Below, in pieces: positions 11,236-25,400 of a stretch of DNA of 64,000 nucleotides; position 1 is the stretch's first letter; every line of letters begins with the position of its first letter. Where the stretch lies: NCBI GenBank assembly GCA_933228895.1, contig OW121847.1, positions 124,972,350 through 125,036,349 of the forward strand, given 5' to 3'. The notes below the pieces were generated by a model that saw only the letters and a program-made list of their open reading frames with translations, was not told where the DNA came from and did not search any database. The translations under genes were made by a program, and so were the position numbers. Origin of the DNA: Platycnemis pennipes (Eukaryota > Arthropoda > Insecta > Odonata > Platycnemididae).

Positions 11236-13480
11236 ACACTTGTTTGTAAATAGAAAGCTTTACTTGACAATGATGTAGTAGCATCGAAACTAGTCGAAAT
11301 AAATTTTTACTTGTGGCAAATTTCAATATCTTTCTATCAATATGGAACGTTTCCACCACCTCACACCTGAATCTGGTTTGTTTATTAATTAACCATTCAA
11401 TTGCATGTAGTATTTTTCCCTTGGGGAAAACAATGTTTATGCAGTTTTTTCAGTCTTATACTCAAAGCATAAAGCATTATTTGTCCATATACAGCTAAAA
11501 CAGGCTAGGTACGATTTTCATTCCTTTAATTATAACGATCAATGTTTAAATGTAGATTATTTTCCTCTTCCTGTGTGTACATTTCCCAACCATGTGTAAA
11601 CACCATCGGTAATGAAGAACTGAATTTTATGCATATAAGTATGGTTGAGAACCATTGGATGACCATTTATGATCACTTCATAATAGTCCCTTAGTATTTA
11701 CGGAAGCAGGACTGTGTTTCGGGCGGAGGGTTAAATAATTTGTTTTGCATGAACAAAATATTTAAGTTTCATGAGGATTACGTTGATAGGGTCTTCGAGG
11801 CCTGGTGATTCGACATAACGTGCTCGCAAAATGTTTTGTGCCTTTTCACGATATTAGACGCTAAAATATACCTGATGCAACGAAAAGTGTATTATTCTAT
11901 TCATATAGGTATTCAAAGATTAAGAGTTTAACAATATTTTTGTGTGATTATAATATAATGGATGATAATTAGCAAAGTGAGATCGTTATACCAACTTAAT
12001 ATTCATCCATTCGAAGTTTCAAGGAAAATCTTATTTATACGCGTGACAAGGTGGGATCTATTAATGATAAATAATAATCACGTCATCGATTATCAATATT
12101 CCAAGAACTTATTTTCTTTGTTATCATATAATGATGAATTTACTCGGCTTTAAAATTACTTTTTCTCCAATATGCTTGGAAGCGGTAACTACTTACAAAA
12201 TTTATACTTATGGCGCCACAGAAATTTCTTGGTGAAATGAGCACTCCATTACGTATTATTCGCTTGGGAGGTGACCATGTTTATTTTTACACCCATGACC
12301 TTTCAAGTTTACGCTACAGTTCTAGGATATTGAACATTAGGGGATACGACTCGATGCCTTCTAGTTTAATTATTTTTTCAGTTGTACCTGCAAAGGCTTT
12401 TGGGATGAGGGAGAGAGAGATAAACTAGCATAAATGTCACTCTCCGTCATTTAGTAGGAAAGTAGAATGAAGGTACTAAGGCTTTCAAAAGTAATGGTGA
12501 CTATGCGCTTGTGACTTGGAAATCGATGGTGTGATACTTAACTTTTGATGATCTGGAAGGATCAGACCAGTTTCGTCCCACGCAAATGAAAGGCGGAGTG
12601 ACGGTAAATTTTCTGGCTATTTAAAATGGGATTTTAGAACTTTTACTTAATTCCTGCCAAAGGCAAACATTAGTCATGAAAGTCAATGCCAACTGCAGTC
12701 CACACCAACTTCAGTACTTGAATCGGATTGTTTCCTACTATCAAGGCTCTTATTTTACAGACAAATATATTGTTCATCACACATAAAATAAAAATCATTC
12801 ATCAACCAAACATTTGCAAATTTACATGAGGTGATATATGAATCTATGATGAGTTATATATAAATGAATATATGATTCACGCTCATTCCTGTAATGATAG
12901 AATTTTAATACAATTTTGATTATTGTTTTGTTAGTTTGCAAATGATTAGCATACACAGAATTTAGAAACTTTCGATAAATTACTATTGAATATTTAAACC
13001 ATTTCCAGTGGCGCTATCGCACCATTACACTGTTTCTCTTATAGTAATATTTGTCAAAGCATATCTGTCCATCAGTACTCAGTGTTTGCGTCAGTAATGA
13101 AGAAATATAACATTATACATGAACAAACTCCAAGAACATTTTCTGATGTTTTAAAAATTCAAAAATTTTGAAAATTTAGTTCACTAAAATAATCAGGCAA
13201 TTCAATTACAGTAACAGTTGAAACATGTTCCATGATATGAATGGAGAGTTAATATTATTTATTCATTTTCCTGGCTTAAACCTGTGCAGGCCAGGAAGCA
13301 AAATTCAAACGCATTACGTATGTATTTACTTTTGCTGGGATGCAAACCCCCGCTAACACATTGAACAATGTTAGGGACCACGCGCGGCAATATCTGGGTT
13401 ATTTCATGAAATAATCATCCTTTTTTTCAAGCCCATGTCAGCGAGTACACCACAAGTTCCATGAGTAATCAACTTCTCAC
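11236..13480. other. AT-rich intron sequence, nothing recognised apart from one small motif
   Basis: Only short frames without domains are open here. A GATG..CATC stem followed by GAAACTAGTC lies at 11271-11295 and is discussed under findings. The donor of the giant exon is at 13479-13480. Confidence 0.5.
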
Positions 13481-16400
13481 CTTTTGACGCCCGCCGAGAG
13501 GTGGCAGAGCGACCGTCGTCGCCGCCCTCCTCTCCTTTGGACGCCGGCGTCGTCTCTTCCGAGGCACTAACTTCCACGCGTATCCCCGCACCTCTCGGCT
13601 CTCCCTCCATCGTCACGTTCACGGGCACGGCCCTGTAGATCTCCCTTCCGCCCGACTCCGTGGCCCGGGGCCTCTGCCCCTCTTCTTCCCTCTGGGCCTC
13701 CCGCTCGGCCCCGAGGAGCCTCTTGGAGTGGCCCTCCGCCTCCTCCTCCTCCCGTATTCTACCCTCTTGCTCCTCCTCGATGCCCTGATGCGCCGAGGCT
13801 CTCCCCCTCTCTTCCAACCCTTTCTTTGGCGGGTTCCGCATTTGTGGCGGCGCCTGGGCCTTCACCTCCCCGATTTCTTCCGACAGGGTGGGCATGTCCT
13901 CGGCCGCCGCCTTGCCGCCTTCGAACCTCCGCCTCCCGCTGGCTACGATCCCGGTCATTTGAATGGACAGGGTCCGTTGAGGCAGGGACTTCCTCTTGGC
14001 CCCAGCGGATGACTGTGGCGGCATGGCCTTGAGCTTGTCGTCTGCCGTGAACACTTGACCTTCGGCCTGCCCCCAGTCTTCCTCCTCATGGGTCTCCATC
14101 TTCTTTTCCTTGAGGGAGAAGCGCGGCACGGACGTCACCTCCCTCATGACGCAGATGTCGTCGTCGTCGGTCACGCGGATCTCCAGCGAGTCACGTTTGA
14201 ACCGGTGTCCCGAGGACTCGATCATCTTCTCCTCCATGGAGCCACACTTTTTCTTCATCTTGCAGATGTCTACTTTCCTCGGAGGGTTGACGCTAGCGCT
14301 GGAGTGCCTCCTTCCCTTGAAGGGAGAAGGAGCGGTTTGCTCCGAGGGTACCCTTCTCCCATTCACCGGAATAGGGTCTTCCATCTTCGTGGGCACTCCC
14401 CTCCAGGATGTTGATTTCATTTGATCCACATCTTCCACCCTTCCCCTCGCCTCGATTGTTTCGTCCACCTTTCTGGACTCCTGCGATACTTTGATTCCTA
14501 CCTGAGCGCTCCTGGCCTTTTCTTCTCTTTGATTTGGCATCTTCATCTTATCAGAAGACTTATATGTCTCTATTTTCTCCTCAGGTCTTCTGAATGGAGG
14601 TTCTGTGTCTTGTGCACTCTTGCTCAGCGTTTGAGTGACTTCCCGTGTATACTCTCCTTCTGACGAAGCCTTAGCTTCACGAGGCATGCTGCTAACTGAA
14701 GGAGAACCAGCTACCCTCCCCGCCGAGGTATTTTCTGAGGGGATGTCATTTGACTGACCTTTCTTCTGGTGCATACCCTGTTCTGAAGCTACTCTACTTG
14801 GGAATAGATCTCCTTCTCCAGATTCCTTCCGTGCAAGCGACGCGGCTGACCTCGATGCCTTCTCCTCCGGAGGAATTGGCTTTTTATGTGAGGGCTCTTC
14901 AGGTTTTTTGCTTTCAGGCCTCGGTAAGGAAGCCTCTTCATGGAGATTCCCTTCACTACCCTTTTCGATCCGTCCCGATTTCCCTTCGGAAGCCGGTCTT
15001 TTATCTTGTGCAGTTTTTTTCTTTTCATGGTATGTTGAAGCCGAAGCACCAACAGCTCTTCCCGACTTCTTCATGCTATCGGATGAGCTGCTACCGTCGA
15101 GGGACGACCTTTTCTCCCAAATATTTCTTACGTCTGATACCCCATTTCTGCCAACGCGAGCCTTTATCGAATCCTCTGACTCGGATTTTTTCAGGACTGT
15201 TCCATTGCGACCTTCCTCCCCTTCTAATGATTGCTGCACCGATTCCAAGTACTTTTTCCTCCTTGAAGCAAGATTATCGATGTCTGATGTTACACTATCC
15301 GACATGGATATACTGCTTTTAGCAGGTTCCTGGTAAGACCTATTTACTGAGGAAATGCTGGAATTTCTACTGATTGGCTGAGTATTATTTTCATCTTTCT
15401 CTCCGCTAGGAACTTTTTCAGACAAAGTTTCGTCTTGTCTCAGTACGCCTGAACCTGTTTCCTGATTAGCCGACGAGGTATTACTAGTTTCTGTGTTAAC
15501 GCGAGAAGCTTCCGGAGTAGTGTCATCTAATTGGGCAGTAGATTCTTTGGCAGCCTCACTTTTAAGAATTACACTTTCTTTTTCTAATCCCTTTGAATAT
15601 TTTCCTTTGGGTATTGGACGACCTCTAAGTTTCGTCGGAGGAGGCTCTGGCGGCGGCGAAGAAAACAGTTTTGCCAACTGTGAAACTGATCCCGTAGTTC
15701 TTCTGGGAGGAATTTTCTTGCTGACCTCCTCTTGCATGGGCTTGTCTTCCAACGAAGACGAATCAATGGACACTGACTGTTCCTCCAGCCCTTGCTTGTA
15801 TTTTTGCACTACACCCTTAGCTCCAATCAAGGGGGCTCTTTTTTCTATCTTGTCATCCGTGGAAGATTCTCTCTGAAGCTTTTCAGTGGACTCACCACGA
15901 TAAGCCTTTTTCCTAGTACTTCTCCTGTATTCCAGTGATGAAGGAGGGGACTCATCCTCGGACATTTTCTGCAATTTCTGATCCCATATCTCTTTTCGTT
16001 TTGAAACCGGTATCTGGGACAAGTCTTCTTCATCATCCTCTGTTTTGGTTTCTTGTTTTTTTTCGCCTTCGGTGGCAGCTGGGATTTCTTGGTCAAATTT
16101 GTCATCGCTTTCTTTCCCTGACTTCTCAATTGTTTGTTCCTCTGCCGGTTTTACCATTTGCTTCTCTTCTTTGAAAACATTTTTATCCGCTTCACGCTCT
16201 TTAACCTCCGTTTTCGAAGGCAGAGCGCTCTTTGCAACCCTAGAGTGAACGACTTTGGGTCTATGGGAAAAAAGTCTCCCTCGCGAGGAGGGAGACGATT
16301 CGCTTGAGGACTTCCCTCCATCGCCACCGCTGTCGCTGGTCGAAGAATCGTCCGGCGACTTGCTCTGCTCGAAGCTCATCCTACCCCTGGCGACTATCCC

Positions 16401-19400
16401 AGTAAACTTCAGCGGCAGCGGTTTCTTAGGACCCGCCGTCGCGGCCTCCTTGCTCTTTTCCTGAGCCCTCTGAAGCCTCCTGTCCCAGTATTCCTTCCGC
16501 GACGCCACGTTCATCTTCGCGAGCGTGCTGCTGTCGATCTCCTCTTCGAGGGAATCTTCAGGCACAACCGATCCGTCACCTGTCACCTTGGTCCTATGGC
16601 CACCGCGCGATTCGAACTTGCGAGATCTCTCCTTCCGAGACGAGCCTTCCTCCGTCTTGGGAGAATTTTCGTCTTTGGACGAATTGGAGGACAGGATTCC
16701 ACTCGAGATGTCGGCGAAGGTCGGGAGCGATGAGTAGGGAGAGGAGGAAGAGGAGGATTCCGTCGTCTTGCTTCTCTCGGGGGAGGATGCGGGCGACTGG
16801 GCCTCCACCATCCCCTTCGTCGGAGCGCCTTCCACTCCGCCCGGAATCGTTTCTCCCTCGCCGCTTGGCAACTCTTCGCACGGGTGGAACACCTCCGATT
16901 CGCTCCCTAAATCTCCGACCGAGTCCTCCGCCTTTCCTCCCGCTTCCTTCACCTCTCCTCCCGACACTATTTCCTCATCCTCGTCTACCGTGTCTCCAAG
17001 TGCTTCTAGAAATTGATAAGCCTCACTGACAACAGTTTTGTACTCTTCGAATGATGAAGAGGTGGAAATGCGTCGCCTGGAAGACTTCATAGTTTTATCC
17101 TCCCCCCTACTGCGCTCTCCAGCTTCCTCTAACTTTGTATCCTCAGGCTTGGTTTCTAAACTAATTATTCTGTCTCTCGTATCGAATAGATCCCGAACAT
17201 CTGTCCGCCCTTTACTCTCCAATGGCTTCTCTACTTCCCTATCCTCTGCGCTTTCGCGCTTATCCAGCTCAGCTCCGATAACTACTTCTCCCATTATCGT
17301 CTTCTTCTGCTCCACCCCATTCCCCGTACTTAATATGATCTTTTCCACTTCGGTCGCGACGTTGATGGCTTCCCACCCAACAACCGGCTCCTTAGTTAGG
17401 GAAAGGATAACTTCCCTCTTTTCCTCGAGTGTGGGTGGCTTCAAATCCGTAAACTGCGAGTCCTTCACACCAGTTGGTTCTTCGTCTCCAAACGAAAGGA
17501 TTTCTGGTGATTCACTCTCCGTCGTACTTCCGGCCAATGCTTTTGATCGGCCAATATCCAATGCTTCGGTTATACCTACTGCTTCCCCCTCTCTTTGGTC
17601 TGCACTCTCTGTTACGGGGGAACACGGTGCAACAGGAATGTCTTTTATATTCATCGATTCATTTGCTTCCGTTTTCTCTTCAATCACTTTTCCTTCAAAG
17701 TTAACCTGATTTTCTGTCGTTACCAATACCACTGCCTCACCTGGAGGTTTTGTGAGAGCACCAGTTGAGTTTTTCACCTCATGCACTGCAATGGGAGATT
17801 TCTCAGCTTTATCTGCTTTCCCTGGCGTACTTTCCTTAGTAGTCTTCGTGCTCGCTGGACGTTCAAACATATCGATCATGCTACGAACGTTCCTTCCACT
17901 CGGCTGTATTTCCTTTTGCGTGCTTTTATTAGACAGATTTTCTTTGCTTGAAAGATCCGGCATCTCATGCTGTCTTTGATCAATCAAATTTCCATTAACA
18001 CTCGTCTTGGTATTTTTCTCCTTCTCAGCCTCCAAATCAAGCAGCAACTCTTTTTTCTCTCCCTCGTTTTCGCTGCCTGGTGCAACTTCTTTGGTAATTT
18101 CCATATCTGTGATCTTCTCCTTCACTACCGCCTCTTCTTTTGAAATACTTCTCTTAGTGCTATCTTTGCGATCTTCACCAAGAAAGTCATAAGTGTTATC
18201 GTCCATTTCGCTGGTAAATATTTGAGGTAAAGGTATAAATGCAGCTTTCGGTCTATTTTTATTGCTATCCATCGAAAATTCAGCGAATAAGTCATCTTCC
18301 CAAAGATCAACTGCTTGGCCTTTAGTCTCCCGTACGTTCCCACTTGAGTTAGAACACCCTGCTACCTCCTTCATCAATCCTCCATCCAAAAACCCACTTG
18401 AGGTCCCCCCAATAGCTCCCTCCAGCTCATCCAGCGAATCAGATTTGAACGCTTTTCCCCCGTTGCTATCCGAGTCTTTCCCTGCACTCTTCTCCGGCGA
18501 ATCTATTCCTAACCCTCTGGTGAACGTGTCCATGATTTCTTTCGCCGAGACATATTTCACTTCCGGCTCCGTCGCGGCCAAAGGAACGTTCAGCAGTTGA
18601 TCCACGTCAAGATAATATTCCAAGCCGGTGGAGTCCTGTCGTTTACTTCCTTCGTTTCCAGATTGTCTATTCAGTTTGAACCCGTTCTCCCATAAACTGA
18701 AATTGTAGTCATCAAATACAGATTCCCTCCTCGATGCGACTCCGGGATATCCTAATCCATTACCGTTGCCGTTCTCGCTCGGCCACCCGAGGAGCTTTTC
18801 GAGAGGAATTGCCCTCGGTGGACTGTCTCTCGTTTTTTTGTCGGGCGATTCTTTTTTCCTGGCCCCGCCTGGAGGGGAGGATTTTGTCTTGTCTTCCGCA
18901 CGCTGTTTGTTTTCCTTTCCTGTCTCCCCTGCAGGAAGAACGCTTCGCTCCGTTTCTGGCGCCCTTTGCTTCTCCTCGCAGACGAGTGTTTTTCCCTCCG
19001 TGAACTCTTTGTGCTTGACGTCTTCCCCTTCAGTAATCGCCTTAGTTATCAACCTTCCATTACTCCAACACTCGATTCCCTCTCCTTCTTCACTATACCA
19101 ATCACATTCCGGTTCAGGGAACATAATTCTTTTTCCCTCGTTCCTTCCTTCCTCATTTTCTTTTTCGCTCTCTGAAGTTCCTTCTCGGCTGCTCGGCTCA
19201 TTCTTTTGCTCGAAGACATTGAAGGCTCGATGGTCTGCAATCTTCAAAACTTCACTCTCTCCGTTGCCGCCTGCTGTGGCTTCTGGCCTCTTTTTTCTCG
19301 CACCTGTTTTATTATTTACATCCATTTCAGTCCGATATTTTTCGCAGTTATAGGATTCATCCGACGTTTCACTACTTCTGACTTCATTTATAGTCCTTCC

Positions 19401-22400
19401 TCCCAAATGTAAACCTCTGCCTTCATGTCTCCCTTCACCTCTGTAAAATTCATCCAGCAATAAGAGCGGCGCAAATGATGCTACGTTGATTATTTCCTCC
19501 GGAGTAAATAATTTTTCTTCTTTTTTCTTTGCATGCATGTCCTCAATTGATTTCTCAGGTACTTGGAAATTGGTAATGCCATCGATGGCGGAGGTCTCAG
19601 CGAGAAAAACGTTTTCGGCTGTCTCACTGTTTTCATTTCTCTGATGCTCACCATTTCCCACTCTCTCCTCAGAATATTCTTCTGTCTTTAACCGTAAATC
19701 TCCTCTTTTGCAGTCATCACCTCTTTCTTCCGGGTTACAATTTTTCATTCTCAGAGCATCTGTCGCTTCCTCTACCTGCGGAAGTGGAGGGATTTCTGGG
19801 AGATCGATCACTGGTGGAAGTATTTGCGTGATGGACACTCCCAATGCCAACGTTACAGCCAGTTCCGATGACACTACGAAAGCTGCTCCACAGTCAGCTA
19901 CTGGTTCGGCTGCTCCTGACTCGCTCACCACCGACGACGTGCTGCTTCTCCTTCTCGTAAATAGCTCGCCAAACCCATCTTCAACTTCGACATCCAGTTT
20001 GGGAATCGTGTGTTTCGATTCGTTTTCCTCCGAATTTTCACCTGATGTTTCAATCATTTCGTCATTATCAGGGAACAATGTCACTGTTAGAGGTCTGTCT
20101 TCTCCATCTCCACAGAGGTTTTCCCAATATTCTGTAGACGTCTCATCTCTGCCGGGCCCCTCTTTTAGACCCGAGTCCTCACGTAGGTTTCCGTCGGCAG
20201 CTTCCTTTTCAGTTGGAATTTTCTGATTTGGTTCAGAGTCTGTCTCGTCTTTGACAGATGTCGATTCTTCCTGCTTTTCATCTTTTTCAGGAAACATTTC
20301 TTCACTCTCTTCTTCAGATATGGCTGACATTGCCGGTGAAAGGAGTGGCAGTCTGGGACACCACCTTCCAGTGGGAAGTACGGGAGTCTTCTCTTTCATG
20401 TCCTCCGTGTCCATAACAACGGCATATGCCAAATCTTCAGCTGCTAAGTTTTCGTTTCCTTGAGTCATTGGCCCCCAAAGATCAGTGTCAGCTTTTCCCT
20501 CGACTTCAGGGCTGAATTTTCTATATTCTCCACTCCCTCGTCTGCCTTCTTCAAGTACATTGCTGTCGTCGTCTTCGTCGTCATCGAGAAATATGACATC
20601 CTCCTCCCAACCTCCATCCAGCTCCAACATTTCCATTCCATCATTGTCATTTGTAGTAAACATCTTGTCTTCCATACTACTTTCCTGATCATTTTCCTCT
20701 TCATCGGAACTCATTTCCACATACTCTCTCGCCCGTCGCTCATCCTCAGGAGTGGCGTATGTGGTCACGCCGGGCGATTCAAAGATGGCATAGGCATTCC
20801 CCTTCATTGAGTTTGGCAGGGAGTTGATGTCAAACGAGTGATAAGTAGACCCCCAGTGAGCCCCTAAACCCATTCTTTCCTCCATCTCATCACTCCGATC
20901 GTCAAAGTCTTGCTCCACTAGTACGATTTCCTCCTCTTCTCCGGCCTCATCCTCAATTGTCCTTCCCCCTCTACCTTCCTCATCTCCCGAAAAATAGTGC
21001 CTTCCGCTTGAAGTCGTGGACCTTTTGTGGTCTCCCACCAGGTATGTCTTTGCAAATGTAGTCGCATCCTCCAGCAAACTCTTCCCTGTGCATGTCTTCT
21101 GTCTTGATTGTGCTGTACTCCTGTAAGCATCCATATCAATGTGCTCAGTCCACGATCCTTTTCCCTCAAAGGCTTCTTGGGAGGGCCAAAGATTGAAATG
21201 AGTGGAACCGGATGACATTCTAAACGTAAAATCTCCTCCAAACATATCCTCCATGTTTCGGAAGACTGTTCTATGATTGGAGTCCATGAATGTGAAACTA
21301 CCACTACCCCATTCATCAGGATCTGTTCTTATGAACTCTTCTATGTCTTCATCGTCGTTCGTGTCACTATTTTCTATTCCTTCCTCTCTGTTCTTTTCGT
21401 GGGATTCTGAGTAGTCGGAGCTTATTTCCCCGTCGGTGGGTATACTACTGGATTCGCGCCTATGCTCTTTGTGGCTATCCTGCAAACGGATGCCGTCCTT
21501 GTCCTCACAGATCCCCGAATATTTTCCTGGCTCCTCATGTGTCCTGATTCTTTCATCAGCCACTCTATCCTTGTCTTCCCGGTTTTCCTCTCCATGCTCT
21601 TTCGTAGCGACCTCAATAATTCCTATTTTACATTCACCCTCTTCCCAGTCGCCCAGCAAATCGAATTCCCCGACGACGACCTCCGTCTCCGGTCCCATGC
21701 AATCTGGACTTTTCTTCTCTTCCCAGTCGCCAAATGCCATTCGCATTCCAAAGAGTTCTTCGCTTTCCCGTTTCGGAATCATTCCTTCGATTGAAGCTTT
21801 GTCTTCCCCTTTAGGAATATCCACGAAAGATTGCAGTAGGTTATTTACTTTCTCCATTCCCGTTTCTACAGATCCAGGCGATTTAGTATTATCCCTATTT
21901 CCTATGAAAGGGTGTAATAGCAATCCTTTGGCGCCACCCGCATAGTTGTCATAGGGGTATTGTCCCTCCCACTCATTCAATGTTTCGTTCTCCATATTGT
22001 CCTTACTTGTAATATCCCCTCCTGTATCTATGAATTCCCATTCCCCCGAACTCTGCCCCTCAGTAAGGTAATCCCGTCTCGCAACCCTTCGACCGAACGT
22101 GCTTTCACCTTCCTGGGAAAGGCGTTGATTTTCCAACTCCGCGAAAATATCGCCCTCCGGAGATTGCATTGACTCGGCTCCCTTACTCTCACCATCATCG
22201 TTCCGATTCTCTGCCTCACCTCTAGTAAGAACGTCCTCAATTTTGGTTTCATCCAAATCTACCAGTACAGTTTCTTTTGCACCTTTAACATCCGCCTTTG
22301 GAGGGATTTTATCTTTAGGCGCCTTTTTATTTTCCTCTTCCTCATCTCCCTCATCTTCCTCCTCCTGTTCCTCTCCTTCAATGGTCTCCTCGCCTTCTTT

Positions 22401-25400
22401 CTCAGTCTCAGCATCTCTCTCGTGCTTTCCTGCGCCGACCATTTCCTCCTTCCCTTCCGGCTCTCTCACCCCGTTAGTCTCCTTTAATCCCTTGCCCTGA
22501 CAAGTCTCGAACGCGTCTTCGCCTTTTCTCCTCTCTACCGCTACCGATTCCGCTTCCTCACTTTTGTCCCTCTCTTTCGTCCCTCTCCCGGGCTCTAAGT
22601 GGGCCTCTCCGCTCGGAGTCAAGGGAGGACACTTGAGATCTTTAGCGCCGGCGCCTTTCATTCCCGACTCGTGTTGCAGTTTCGTTTCTGTCAAGGGCCC
22701 TCCCTCATCACCGCAGAATATTTTAGATCCGTCTCCGACTCTTTCCTTCGCCTTCCCCTCCACCTGCGCATCCTCCGTCGCCTCCACCCCTTCCTCCTCA
22801 GCTAGCCCCCTCCCCCTCTTCCCCTCCTCCATCATCCCCACCCAGTCCACTCGCAGCTCTTCAATCCTAACCCCTCCCAAACTTCCGCTGCTGCTCACGC
22901 TGCTGCCGTACCACCACGGCTCATCCAGCATCCCCACCCTCGGGATCCGCTCTCGCGGTATTCCCGTCATTTCCATCGCTTCCCCCTCCCCTTCCACCTT
23001 GTTCCCCTCTCCCCCGGCGCCCGTGGACGTCCCGCCACCCTCCCACCTGTCGCCCTCCTTCGGGTGCGGTCCCCCGGAGGCCCTCGATGGCAGCCGCGCC
23101 GCCTCCTCTCCCGCTCCCTCGGCCGCCGCCTCCATCGGGGACTCGGGGATGGGCGCGTCCGCCCCCACGACTTCCGCGAGCGTGCGGTCAGTCCCGTCCC
23201 GCCCCCACCGCCCCTCTCTCGTCCTCATCGCCTTGCCGGAGCGGTCGCCGCGCTCCTTCCTCGTCTTCCGCCGCCTCCGCTTGCCACTCACCTCCGCGAT
23301 CACCTGCGAGATGCTCCCGTCCTCCATCGCGTCTATGCCCATGCAGATCTCTTCCCACTGTCGCTCCACGGGGTCCTCCTTGGGGAGGGGCAGGCCCTCC
23401 TCTATGCTCTTGCTCCGGCTCGCCCTCCACTGGCTCCTCCTCCACGACGCGTCCCTCCCCTCGCCGCTATCTCTGCGATCGCGGGACACGATCCCGCCGG
23501 CGACCACGACGCCCACGCCGACCCTCAAGGGTGGCCCTACTTCCGCGCGGGACCCTTCCTCCTCGTCCCCTTCGTCGAAGTTGGACCACGGGTCTCTCCC
23601 CTCCTCCTCCACCGCTTCCTCCTCTCCCGCCCCCTCCATCTCCTCCTCTTCCTCCTCCCCTCCAATTAAGGCGCCTTCCTTCCCCTTGGCTTCCGGCACT
23701 CCGGCATCTCCGGCCTCTTGGAGTGGCTCCTCCCCCAAGGCCACCGGTGCCTCCCACACCTCGTCGCCCACGGCCGTTCCCACGGGCACCCCCGCGTCTT
23801 CCCCCGTGCTCTTCATCGTCCCCTCCACTGCCTCCCCGCCTCCTCTCCTCTCTTCTTCCTCGAACCACTCGAGGGATCCCGAGGGGAAGGAGTCCGTGCA
23901 AAGAAGCCGGCCGATTATCTCTCCGTAGGTGGGAGACTTCGCTTCCGTCACAGATGGAGTAGTTCCTTCCTTTCCCTCATGCCTCCGTTTGGTCTCCTCG
24001 CCTTCTTCCTTTGAACATTTCTCCTCTTCTGGCCTCGCGCTTTCTGGCTCACCTCTCTCAAGCTCCGTTTTCTCCTTTGTTCTCTCCAATTTGACAACTC
24101 TTCCTTCTCCCTCCGCCATTTCCTTCTTTTCGCCATCTTCAGCTCCTACTAAAGCATCAACTTGAACCTCACCTCCCGACGAAGAAGTCTTAACGTCTTT
24201 TTCTTCTTCCTTGACCTCAAGAATCTCCTTAAAACTTTCTTTGGTTCGTAATCCCACCTCCGTCTCACTTCTTTCATTCCCCTCTTCAATTGATGGGGTT
24301 CCTTGGTAATACTCACTTTTCTCAGATTTATCTCCTTTTGATAAATATAAAGCTTCTTTATTTTCAAACTGTTTCCCCTTTGAAATATTGTCTGCGTCGT
24401 TTACAACAAATGTACCCCTCATAGGAGTTTCAAAATTGATAATAGTAGGATCACCTTTCATGTCCTCCTTTATAGGTGATTCATTGAGGGTTTCTTCTCT
24501 GATTTCCACATTTTTATTTTCTTCGAGTGTAGTTTGACATGATTTTCTCACCTGAGACTCTGGTTCTTCTGTGCTTACATTATCGTCACACTTTTCTTTA
24601 CGCGATTTATTTTCTTCCTCTATGATAGTGCTGTTGTGCCTCTCATTATCAATCAGTCCTTGATGTAATTCTTTACCTATTTTAAATGTTTCGTTTTCCA
24701 AGCCTTCGCATTCAATTCCTGAAATATTTTTGGCCGTTTCAGCTAAAACGTTTTCGTTTATTTCTTGTACTATTGTTGCCTCATCTCTCTTTTCTTCGTT
24801 TATAAGCATCTCCCAAGGCATGCCATTTTCCTTCTTGTTTTGTGGGCATCTTTCAAATAAAACCTCTTCAACTTCCATAAACACTTCATTGAGTTCTATA
24901 TTCCCACTGTTATCTTCAATGCAGTTTTGTGTTTGCTTTTCTTTCCTAGGCGATGTGCATTCCATTCTAGTTCTAGTATCTTCCGTATCAGATCGGACAG
25001 GTTGTTCCAAATGAACCTTTTCCCCGAATGATGAAGCTTCATTTTGTGTTCTCATTACTTCGTTATTTTCTGCGTAACATTTTTCCTCTTGCAACACATT
25101 ATCTTCAATTTCATTTTCCAGTACTTCCTCCGTCACTAACTGCTCAATAATTTCCGTAGGTATTTCATTGAGTTCTTTTTTTGCATGCTTATCTTCGATG
25201 ACATGATTTTTCAGTATTTCCTCCGTCATTACTTGCCCCATTTTTTCATTTGGTTTTTCTTCCCCATGGCTATCTTCGATGACGTGATGCATTTGCTCTT
25301 GTTCCTTTGATAGTCTGCATTCTATTTTCAGTACTTCCTCCGTCACTATTTGCTTCATTTTTTCCGTAGACTTTTTTTCACCGTGGTTATCTTCGATAAA

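Noticed and set aside
13404..13480. Continuation of the giant frame past the donor to a stop
   Set aside because: A strong GTGAGA donor at 13480 with the phase matching the next exon makes splicing far more likely than termination here.
22564..23928. 454-codon plus-strand frame inside the giant exon
   Set aside because: Ser/Pro-rich antisense shadow of Glu/Gly-rich codons; no recognisable domain.
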